Positions 1-6,227 of a stretch of DNA of 13,759 nucleotides are shown in pieces. The DNA comes from Lentisphaerota bacterium. Its GTDB lineage: Bacteria; Verrucomicrobiota; Kiritimatiellia; RFP12; UBA1067. The DNA lies in contig JALHET010000093.1 in the NCBI GenBank assembly GCA_022839525.1, positions 1-13,759 of the forward strand, written 5' to 3'. Below the pieces are notes generated by a model. It ran no database searches, was not told the origin of the DNA, and saw nothing but the letters and a program-made list of their open reading frames with translations. Each line of letters starts with the position of its first letter. Position 1 is the first letter of the stretch. Position numbers and translations under genes: made by a program.

Positions 1-39
1 TGAAATAATGGATATTTTCAGAAACTGGTCTGAAAGCAT

Positions 40-80
40 GTTCCCCCTTTCGTTGCACAATCCGATACACAAGGGGGAAC
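40..80 (+). promoter_or_regulatory. Hairpin covering the ribosome binding site of the Rhs gene
   Basis: GTTCCCCCTT (40-49) and AAGGGGGAAC (71-80) are perfect 10-base reverse complements separated by 21 bases. The right arm contains the only plausible Shine-Dalgarno sequence (AAGGGGG) for the TTG start at 82. A further G-U pair (39/81) and an A-U pair (38/82) would reach the start codon. In the mRNA this stem would hide the ribosome binding site. There is no T-tract after it, so it is not an intrinsic terminator. The structure is seen in the sequence; translational control is inferred. Confidence 0.5.
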
Positions 81-81
81 G

Positions 82-2208
82 TTGACTCTTGGTATTCAAC
101 ATAAGCTGGCGTGTTGCGTGACCATTTTTGGGGTGGTATCGGTCTGTTTGTTTCCAAGCATAACCCTCGCCTACGCTCCCGATCCATTCTCAAGACAAGT
201 TGCTATTGGGTCAATGCCGCCTGACGCTTTCAAATCTTACGCTCCCGTGGACAACCTGCTGGTCGTCCCTACTGAAGCGGCGTCCCTCTCGTCCAACTAC
301 GACGCGCTCGACCGGCTGGTGGCGCGGGATGCTTTTAACCACGAAACCCACGAAAAACACGTAACCTTTACCTACGATGCCGTCGGCAACCTGCTGACCG
401 CCTCGAACGAAACGGCGCGCCTATCGTTCAGCTACGATGTCATGGGCCGGCTGACCTCGGCGGTTACCTGGGTTTCCGGTCTCCAGTTTCCGGTTGCCTA
501 CGCCTACGACTTGGGCGGGCTCTGCACGAACGTCGTGTACCCCGGCGGCAGGGCGGTGCGCTATGGCTACGATGCCGACGGGCGCGTGACCAACGTCACC
601 GACTGGGCGGGGCATACGTGGACGTTCACGCGCGACGCGGCGGGCAGGCTGACCGCGCTGTCGTGCCCCAACGGCGTGACCGGGGCATGGACGCACGACG
701 CCAACCACGCGGTCGCGTCGTGGTCGTGGTCCGCCGGCGGCTTGCCGTTCGCGGGACGCGTCATCACCCGCGACGAGGCGGGCGTCAAGACCAAGGAGCA
801 GGTCACCGCCGGGCTCTTCCCGAATCCGCAGAACCCACGCCGTGCTGTAAACACCTTCGACGCCGCCGACCGGCTGGTGTCGGCCACGGTCGCCCAAGGC
901 ACCAACACCTGCGCCGAGACGTATCTCTACGACCTCAACGGGGCATTGACCAACACCGTCTCCGGTTCCGAAAGCGTCTTCGACGCGGCCTATAACGCAC
1001 TCGGTCAGCTCACCTCTCTTGATCTGTGGGAATCTGTGCCATCTGTGGATTACTCTTATGACCCAATCGGTAATCGCATCGTATGCGGCAACCGCCTCTG
1101 GATCCCCGACCACGCCGACTCCCTCAAGCGTCCGCTGATGGAGTGTGACCTGTCCGGTAACGTCCTGCGCTACTTCGTCTGGGGCAACAGCAGACTGCTC
1201 GGTTTCATCGACGCCGCGTCCGGTGCCCTCACCGTCGTTCATTGTGACGAGTACGGCTCCGTCGTGGCACTCACCGACGAGGCCGGCAACGTCCTCCATC
1301 AGGCCTGTTACGGCCCCTACGGCGAGGACTGGGGTTCGGCCGGTGCCAACCCGACGCCCTTCGCGTGGCTCGGCGGCTACGGCGTGTTCAACGTGGGCGG
1401 CAGTTCACTGTATCTCACCCGCCACCGCCTGTATTCGGCGACATTGTGCCGCTTCCTCTCGCAAGACCCCCTCGGCCTTGACGGAGGTCCGAACCTGTAT
1501 GCCTACTGCCTCGGCAACCCATTAGCCTACATCGACCCGCAAGGGCTGGCGATCAGCGCGGCCGCGAGCGGCGTGGCGAGAGCCATCGACACGGTTTGGA
1601 ACTTCGGAATTCAGTTCGCCACGTTCAATCCCAATGCCACGCCGCAGATGCAGGAAGCCATGTACCAGGCAAACCTCAGTTCCTTCGGCTCGCCCATGCA
1701 GCGGCTGTTCGGGGCTTACGACACGCCCGCGTCCCAGCCCATCACGATTGCGCCCGAGATCGTCAGTTCTGCGTGGGGGACGACCGCCGCCATGTCAGGG
1801 GTGATGAATATAGGGGCGCAAGGGGTAGCACCACTTGGAACAGTCGTCAGTCCATATGTCACGACAGCGTGGGGCCCTGCAACGCAAAGCTCAACACCTG
1901 CCGCGCAAGCAGCGGTTCAACAGATACAAAGTGGTGTTACAATTTATCGCACGGGAGGTTTGGGAACACAGGCTGCTGCCGAAGCGCAATTTTGGTCATT
2001 ACAAAACCCCGCAACGACTGCTAATTATGCATCTCAAATGGGGATGCCAAGTACTGGCAATGGCCCTGTTTTTATTATGGGAGGAACAATAAACTCCGGT
2101 TCATTCATAACACGAGAGGCACCTGGCATCGGTGCCAATCTGGGGGGCGGACTTGAGGTTGTTGTTCCTCCAAACGGAGTAAAAATTCAGTGGTTTCACA
2201 TGCCATGA
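82..2208 (+). CDS. Exported Rhs/YD-repeat protein with C-terminal ADP-ribosyltransferase-like toxin domain
   Basis: This is a 708-residue polymorphic-toxin-style protein. A Sec signal peptide spans about residues 1-30 (hydrophobic 9-30, likely cleavage after TLA). YD repeats run from about 72 to 335, for example SYDVMGRLTS and YGYDADGRVT. The classic Rhs core end lies at 446-489 (RHRLYS, RFLSQDPLGL, NLYAY, then DPQGL). Everything after residue 489 is the variable tip. Its last 90 residues carry IYR (Arg623), FWSLQNP (637-643), SFIT (674-677) and LEVVVPP (Glu692). That order of Arg, a Ser/Thr strand and Glu resembles R-S-E ADP-ribosyltransferases, and I recall similar tips in TreTu-type toxins that modify EF-Tu. 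The core is short for Rhs proteins, which often exceed 1,000 residues. The TTG start is chosen because it gives an intact signal peptide and follows AAGGGGG by four bases. DNA coding for the tip, from about 1800 on, is AT-richer than the core, as expected of exchanged tips. The Rhs call is secure; the toxin activity is inferred. Confidence 0.85.
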   Translation: MTLGIQHKLACCVTIFGVVSVCLFPSITLAYAPDPFSRQVAIGSMPPDAFKSYAPVDNLLVVPTEAASLSSNYDALDRLVARDAFNHETHEKHVTFTYDAVGNLLTASNETARLSFSYDVMGRLTSAVTWVSGLQFPVAYAYDLGGLCTNVVYPGGRAVRYGYDADGRVTNVTDWAGHTWTFTRDAAGRLTALSCPNGVTGAWTHDANHAVASWSWSAGGLPFAGRVITRDEAGVKTKEQVTAGLFPNPQNPRRAVNTFDAADRLVSATVAQGTNTCAETYLYDLNGALTNTVSGSESVFDAAYNALGQLTSLDLWESVPSVDYSYDPIGNRIVCGNRLWIPDHADSLKRPLMECDLSGNVLRYFVWGNSRLLGFIDAASGALTVVHCDEYGSVVALTDEAGNVLHQACYGPYGEDWGSAGANPTPFAWLGGYGVFNVGGSSLYLTRHRLYSATLCRFLSQDPLGLDGGPNLYAYCLGNPLAYIDPQGLAISAAASGVARAIDTVWNFGIQFATFNPNATPQMQEAMYQANLSSFGSPMQRLFGAYDTPASQPITIAPEIVSSAWGTTAAMSGVMNIGAQGVAPLGTVVSPYVTTAWGPATQSSTPAAQAAVQQIQSGVTIYRTGGLGTQAAAEAQFWSLQNPATTANYASQMGMPSTGNGPVFIMGGTINSGSFITREAPGIGANLGGGLEVVVPPNGVKIQWFHMP
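333..364 (+). repeat. Short-period CACGAAA microrepeat inside the Rhs gene
   Basis: The stretch AACCACGAAACCCACG continues with AAAAACACG, so a CACG core recurs with A-rich spacing. From memory, this resembles CACGAAA repeat arrays that sit between genes in some environmental bacteria. Here it is in frame and encodes the His-rich piece FNHETHEKHV between two YD repeats. The identification as a dispersed repeat is recollection, not a search result. Confidence 0.35.
1021..1050 (+). repeat. ATCTGTG triple microrepeat inside the Rhs gene
   Basis: Three copies of ATCTGTG occur at about 10-base spacing (GATCTGTGGG, AATCTGTGCC, ATCTGTGGAT). This wording resembles ATCTGTG arrays that I associate with intergenic DNA in some anaerobes and planctomycete-like genomes. 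It is read in frame as LWESVPSVDY within the Rhs core. The repeat is seen directly; its mobile or dispersed nature is inferred. Confidence 0.35.
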
Positions 2209-2217
2209 GGAGTACAG

Positions 2218-2604
2218 ATGAACCTTTCGCCTGACATTGTCCGTCGCCTCCTGAGCGGAGAACATTTCAATGCTGATGAACGCCAGCAACTCGGTATTGC
2301 TTCATCGACGGTGTTAAAATACGATGATCTTGTTTGTTTTTTGGCGGACATACTGGAGCAAATAGGACGTTTCCCAGAATGTCGTGTAAAAAATGACTCC
2401 GGTTTCGTACAAGAAGGAATATCTATTGAAAAGTCATCCCAAAACCTGTTTCTTTGCATATGTCAACGGGCATCACCTATTGACCCAAGTGTGTTGGCCG
2501 AACGATGCGAAAAGCATTTTTCAACCGCAGAAGATGCCGCTGATTTCTATTTGACATGGGAGTTGAATCTTCCCGGAAGACTTGACGGTATCGAAGTAAG
2601 GTGA
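2218..2604 (+). CDS. Candidate immunity protein for the Rhs toxin tip
   Basis: This 128-residue protein has no signal peptide and no membrane segment, so it should stay in the cytoplasm. I do not recognise the family. Visible features are a helical N-terminus (NLSPDIVRRLLSG), a central VCFLADILEQIGRFP helix and a C-terminal stretch FYLTWELNLPGRLDG rich in aromatic and acidic residues. The start lies nine bases after the toxin stop, and its ribosome binding site (GAGGAG, 2207-2212) overlaps that stop codon, so the two are probably translationally coupled. A small cytosolic protein directly behind an Rhs toxin tip, with the same AT-richer composition, is the standard position of a cognate immunity gene. 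The function is inferred from position alone. Confidence 0.6.
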   Translation: MNLSPDIVRRLLSGEHFNADERQQLGIASSTVLKYDDLVCFLADILEQIGRFPECRVKNDSGFVQEGISIEKSSQNLFLCICQRASPIDPSVLAERCEKHFSTAEDAADFYLTWELNLPGRLDGIEVR

Positions 2605-2852
2605 CACTCACAGGGAGATACGAATATGAGGAAACGTATTTCGGCTCTGGACAAATAAAGCCCAACGGATGACGATGCGGTACGCAAAGACAGTGAGAGC
2701 GCGGTTCGCGGCGATGGCGGCACTGACCGTCGCGGCGTTGCCCCTGTGTGCCTCGATCCCGCGCGGATACATGGGGAGCGGCGTCCCGCAACTTACAGCC
2801 CATGTGTCAGGCCGTATAAAATCCGGCTTTTTTTCGTGCGCCAACCCGACCC
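2605..2852 (+). other. Gene-poor stretch with remnant-like reading frames
   Basis: Two weak reading frames lie here. A 10-codon frame (2626-2658, MRKRISALDK) follows a fair ribosome binding site, AGGGAG. A 66-codon frame (2669-2869) starts with a signal-peptide-like N-terminus (RARFAAMAALTVAALPLCAS). The second frame runs through an intrinsic terminator at 2809-2834 and the pyrC promoter, which argues against it being an intact gene. It could be the 5-prime remnant of a lost exported protein. I see no RNA gene here. Confidence 0.3.
2809..2834 (+). terminator. Intrinsic terminator downstream of the toxin/immunity pair
   Basis: AGGCCG (2809-2814) pairs with CGGCTT (2824-2829), six pairs including one G-U, around a 9-base loop. 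Seven T residues follow (2828-2834). It would end plus-strand transcripts coming from the Rhs/immunity pair and separate them from pyrC. Confidence 0.55.
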
Positions 2853-2880
2853 TTGACCTTGCTGGGTAGCACGGTATAAT
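2853..2880 (+). promoter_or_regulatory. Sigma-70-type promoter of pyrC, giving a near-leaderless mRNA
   Basis: A -35 box TTGACC (2853-2858) and a perfect -10 box TATAAT (2875-2880) are separated by 16 bases. Transcription would start near 2886-2888, only about 3-5 bases before the pyrC ATG at 2891. No Shine-Dalgarno sequence fits in between, so the message would be essentially leaderless. Confidence 0.75.
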
Positions 2881-2890
2881 TTAGGCTGAC

Positions 2891-4171
2891 ATGACAAACC
2901 TCGTTTTAGCCAACGCGCGCGTGCTCGACCCTTCCACCAAACGCGACAAAACCGCCGACCTGATTGTCCGCAACGGAATCCTCCAGCCCCCCGGCGCGTC
3001 CGCAGACGGGCTCACCCGTATCGAAGCAGCCGGACTTCTTGCCGCCCCCGGTTTCTGGGACGTCCATGTCCATTTCCGTGATCCCGGCAACGCCCTTGCC
3101 GAGACCCTCCGCACCGGTGCGGCGGCCGCCGCGGCCGGCGGCTTCACCCATGTCGTCACCATGCCCAACACCGTTCCTCCCGGCGACTCTCCCGCCTGGC
3201 TGCACGAACAGCTTGAAGTTCCCCTGCCGGTCAAAATACTGCCTTCCGCATGCGTCACCCTTGGACGCCAGGGGCGGGAGGTCGCCGATATCGGGACACT
3301 CGCGCGCAATGGCGCATCGGCCTTTACGGACGACGGCGCCATGGTCGCCGACGACGGGGTGATGCGCGAAGCCATGCGCCGCGCCGCAGCGGCGGGCAAA
3401 CCCGTGCTGGATCACGCGGTTGTGCCCGGGCTCGCGGGGAACGGCATTGTCCGCGACTGCCCCCTTGCCCGCCGCCTCAACTGGCCCGTTTTCCCGCCGG
3501 AGGCCGAAACAGAAGCCGTCGCGCGCGACATCCGCCTCTGCCGCGAGACCGGTTGCGCCACGCATATCCAGCACATCTCCTGCGCGGGTTCCGTGGCGGC
3601 GATCCGTGCCGCCCGCGCCCAAGGGCTGCCCGTCACAGGCGAAGCCTCGCCGCACCATCTTGCGCTCGCCGCCGAGGACATCCCGGCCGACGACGGTAAT
3701 TACCGCATGAACCCGCCGCTCGGCAACCGCGCCGACGTGCGCGCCATCCGCGACGGCGTGCTGGACGGCACGCTCACCCTTTTTGCCACCGACCATGCCC
3801 CCCACACCGCCGAAAGCAAAGCCCGCGGGTTTTTACACGCGCCCTTCGGCGTCATCGGGCTCGAAACCGCCATCGGCGTCACCTGGAAGGTCATGGTCGA
3901 GGAGGAGCGCATGTCCCCCCTTGACTGGGCCGCGTGTTGGACGCTCGGCCCGGCCAACCTGCTCCGCGAACCCGCCCCCGCCCTGACGCCCGGCGCGCCC
4001 GCCGACCTCGTGCTGATTGACCCCGGCACGCCGTGGCAGGTCAACCCCGGAACCTTCCGGTCCCTCTCACGCAACACGCCCTTCGCGGGCTGGACACTGA
4101 ACGCGCGCCCCGTGCTCACCCTCTGCGGCGGGCGCACCAGTTTCTCCGCATGGCCGAAAGGAACCCCCTGA
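2891..4171 (+). CDS. pyrC: Dihydroorotase, class I (zinc amidohydrolase)
   Basis: This 426-residue enzyme interconverts N-carbamoyl-L-aspartate and L-dihydroorotate, the third step of de novo pyrimidine synthesis, in the cytoplasm. The binuclear zinc ligands are visible: His59 and His61 in DVHVHFRDPG, Asp148 in AFTDDG, His175 in LDHAV, His228 in HIQHIS and Asp301 in FATDHAPHT. Their spacing matches the Bacillus caldolyticus class I enzyme (59, 61, 151, 178, 231, 304) with a uniform three-residue shift. The substrate-loop motif NPPLG is at 274-278. The start at 2891 gives the usual N-terminus (NARVLDPSTKRDKTADLIVRNG) and lies just after a strong promoter. The stop overlaps the next gene by one base (TGATG), so the two are coupled. 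Confidence 0.95.
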   Translation: MTNLVLANARVLDPSTKRDKTADLIVRNGILQPPGASADGLTRIEAAGLLAAPGFWDVHVHFRDPGNALAETLRTGAAAAAAGGFTHVVTMPNTVPPGDSPAWLHEQLEVPLPVKILPSACVTLGRQGREVADIGTLARNGASAFTDDGAMVADDGVMREAMRRAAAAGKPVLDHAVVPGLAGNGIVRDCPLARRLNWPVFPPEAETEAVARDIRLCRETGCATHIQHISCAGSVAAIRAARAQGLPVTGEASPHHLALAAEDIPADDGNYRMNPPLGNRADVRAIRDGVLDGTLTLFATDHAPHTAESKARGFLHAPFGVIGLETAIGVTWKVMVEEERMSPLDWAACWTLGPANLLREPAPALTPGAPADLVLIDPGTPWQVNPGTFRSLSRNTPFAGWTLNARPVLTLCGGRTSFSAWPKGTP

Positions 4172-5007
4172 TGGACACGACCTTTTTTGACACCGCCGCC
4201 GCCGCCCTGCCGGAAACCTGTTTCGCCACACCTCCCGACTGCGGCCTGATCCTCGGTTCGGGATGGAGCCAGGCGCTCTCTGCCGGGAAACCGCTGGTCC
4301 GGTTGCCCTACCGCGCCATCCCCGGGCTCGGCGCCAGCACCGTTGCCGGACACGCGGGCGAATTCCTGTGTTTCGAACGGCACGGCATCCGCATCGCCGC
4401 CTTCCTCGGCCGCCGCCACTGGTACGAAGGCGCGGGATGGGGGCCCGTCGTGCTGCCGGTCGAACTGTTGCGCCGCATGGGCGCGCGCGATCTGCTGATC
4501 ACCAACGCCGCAGGCGGCATCCGTTCCAGCCTGAAACCCGGCGACCTCATGCTCATCCGCGACCACATCAACACGGTCGGCATCAGCCCCCTGACCGGGC
4601 CGGTCATGCCGGGATGGGGGCCGCGTTTCCCGGACCAGTCCGCCGTGTACCATCCCGAACTCTCCGGCCTCCTGAGCAAGGCGGCTCACGATACGGGGGT
4701 CGCCCTCTCCGACGGCGTCTATGCCTTCACCTCAGGCCCGGGCTATGAGACGCCTGCCGAGATCCGTGCCTATGCCGGCATGGGCGCGGACGCGGTCGGC
4801 ATGTCCACCGTGCCCGAAGCGACCGTCGCCAATGCGGCCGGCATGCGCACAGCAGGCCTGAGCTGCATCACCAACATGGCGGCCGGCATCAGCGGCCCCC
4901 ATCTTTCGCACGGGGAAGTGCTCGCCCAAACCCATGTGACCGCCCCCGTCATGAGCGCCCTGCTCGACGCCTTCCTCGCCCGCCTCGCCGCCTCATCCAA
5001 CGCCTGA
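4171..5007 (+). CDS. punA: Purine nucleoside phosphorylase, trimeric 6-oxopurine type
   Basis: This 278-residue enzyme cleaves inosine or guanosine with phosphate to give the base and ribose-1-phosphate (purine salvage, cytoplasm). The family signature is complete: LGSGWS (28-33, phosphate loop), AGHAGE (59-64), GRRHWYEG (80-87), TNAAGGI (111-117), GPGYETPAE (189-197, Glu193), VGMSTVPE (209-216) and TNMAAGISG (234-242). Asn235 corresponds to the Asn that favours 6-oxopurines in trimeric enzymes. A longer in-frame start exists at 4033, inside pyrC. The ATG at 4171 is preferred because AAAGGAA (4157-4163) lies eight bases before it, it forms a TGATG junction with pyrC, and the resulting length is normal for the family. 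Pairing with pyrC suggests a nucleotide-metabolism transcript. Confidence 0.93.
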   Translation: MDTTFFDTAAAALPETCFATPPDCGLILGSGWSQALSAGKPLVRLPYRAIPGLGASTVAGHAGEFLCFERHGIRIAAFLGRRHWYEGAGWGPVVLPVELLRRMGARDLLITNAAGGIRSSLKPGDLMLIRDHINTVGISPLTGPVMPGWGPRFPDQSAVYHPELSGLLSKAAHDTGVALSDGVYAFTSGPGYETPAEIRAYAGMGADAVGMSTVPEATVANAAGMRTAGLSCITNMAAGISGPHLSHGEVLAQTHVTAPVMSALLDAFLARLAASSNA

Positions 5008-5038
5008 CGCTTTTCCCCAAACGCCTTCTTTCTTCCTT

Positions 5039-6217
5039 ATGTTTTCCCTCCCCACACCGGTTTTCGTTGTCGATGCCGCCGCCCTTGAGCGCAACCTCGC
5101 CATCCTCGGCGAGGTCAAACAGCGCACCGGCTGCCGCATCCTTCTGGCCCTGAAAGCGTTCTCGATGTTCAGCGCCTTCCCCCTCCTGCGCCGCACGCTC
5201 GACGGCTGCTGCGCCAGCTCCCTCCATGAGGCCCGGCTCGGCCGCGAACAGTTCGGCGGCGAAGTCCACGCTTTCGCCGCCGCCTTTTCCGAAGACGACA
5301 TGCGCGGGATCGCCGGCCTCGCCGACCACGTGACCCTGAACTCCTTCGCCCAGTGGCGCCTGTTTCAACGCGTACTCGCCGAAACCGGCGCGCGCGTCAC
5401 CTGCGGCCTGCGCATCAATCCCGAACACTCCGAAGGCACCACTGAACTGTACGACCCCTGCGCACCGAACTCGCGCCTCGGCGTGCGCCGCGCCGCTTTC
5501 TCAGGCGAACCGCTCACCGGCATCACCGGGTTCCACTCCCACACCCTCTGCGAACAGGACTCCGCGCCTTTCGCCCGCACGCTCGCCGCCATCGAGTCGC
5601 GCTTCGGCGACCTCCTGCCGCGCCTCCAGTGGATGAATTTCGGCGGAGGCCATCACATCACCCGCCCCGGCTATGACCTCGGCCTCCTCTGCGGCACGCT
5701 CAACGCGTTCCGCCAGCGCCACCCGAACATCACCACCCTCTACCTCGAACCCGGCGAGGCGTGCGCCCTCAATGCCGGCACACTCGCTGCGACCGTCCTG
5801 GACGTGGTGGAAAACGGAATGCCGATCGCGATTCTCGACGCCTCCTGCGCCTGCCACATGCCGGACGTGCTGGAGATGCCTTATCGCCCCCGCGTCTTCC
5901 GCGACGCGGCATGGAACGGCGAGGCGGCACCGGCACCGCACGCCGACTGCGGAGCTGAGCCGGGCGAAAAAGCTTACACCGTACGGCTCGCGGGCGCGAC
6001 GTGCCTGGCCGGAGACATCATCGGGGACTGGTCGTTCGACACGCCGCTCAAAACCGGCGACCGCGTGGTGTTCGAGGACATGGCGCACTACACGATGGTG
6101 AAGACCAACACCTTCAACGGCATCCGCCTTCCGCACATCGCCCTGCGCGAAAGCGGCGGCACCGTGCGCATGATCCGATCCTTCGGCTACGACGACTTCA
6201 AAACACGGCTATCGTGA
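5039..6217 (+). CDS. nspC: Carboxynorspermidine/carboxyspermidine decarboxylase
   Basis: This 392-residue PLP enzyme of the alanine-racemase/ODC fold makes norspermidine or spermidine by decarboxylating the carboxy-triamine, the last step of the alternative polyamine route. The PLP lysine is Lys39 in LLALKAFS. Other family marks are GFHSHTLCEQ (164-173), the phosphate-binding NFGGGHHIT (200-208), EPGEA (237-241), DASCACHMPDVLEMPYRP (267-284) and the active-site GATCLAGD segment (Cys322). The usual partner, carboxynorspermidine dehydrogenase, is not in the window. The gene starts 31 bases after the phosphorylase stop and is probably cotranscribed. The bases before its ATG are pyrimidine-rich and contain no Shine-Dalgarno sequence. 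The N-terminus (PTPVFVVDAAALERNL) aligns with the family, so this start looks right. Confidence 0.9.
   Translation: MFSLPTPVFVVDAAALERNLAILGEVKQRTGCRILLALKAFSMFSAFPLLRRTLDGCCASSLHEARLGREQFGGEVHAFAAAFSEDDMRGIAGLADHVTLNSFAQWRLFQRVLAETGARVTCGLRINPEHSEGTTELYDPCAPNSRLGVRRAAFSGEPLTGITGFHSHTLCEQDSAPFARTLAAIESRFGDLLPRLQWMNFGGGHHITRPGYDLGLLCGTLNAFRQRHPNITTLYLEPGEACALNAGTLAATVLDVVENGMPIAILDASCACHMPDVLEMPYRPRVFRDAAWNGEAAPAPHADCGAEPGEKAYTVRLAGATCLAGDIIGDWSFDTPLKTGDRVVFEDMAHYTMVKTNTFNGIRLPHIALRESGGTVRMIRSFGYDDFKTRLS
6200..6216 (-). terminator. Weak terminator candidate for the hydrogenase operon
   Basis: On the minus strand CACG-ATAGC-CGTG is followed by TTTT, about 12 bases after the hydA stop. The stem is only four pairs and lies inside the end of nspC. 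It is the only terminator-like structure at this junction, where two convergent genes stop 10 bases apart. Confidence 0.25.
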
Positions 6218-6227
6218 TCCGCGCCGC

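Noticed and set aside
40..80. Terminal inverted repeat of a mobile element or an intrinsic terminator
   Set aside because: There is no matching transposase or second terminal repeat in the window and no T-tract after the stem; its placement over the ribosome binding site fits translational control better.
421..1299. 292-codon minus-strand open frame opposite the Rhs gene
   Set aside because: Gly/Val/Arg-rich shadow translation without motifs; the YD repeats prove the plus frame.
2669..2869. Intact 66-residue secreted protein gene
   Set aside because: No good ribosome binding site, and both the terminator at 2809-2834 and the pyrC promoter lie inside it; listed only as a remnant-like stretch.
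3700..4689. 329-codon minus-strand open frame across pyrC and the phosphorylase
   Set aside because: It spans two well-identified genes in the opposite direction and shows no protein family features.
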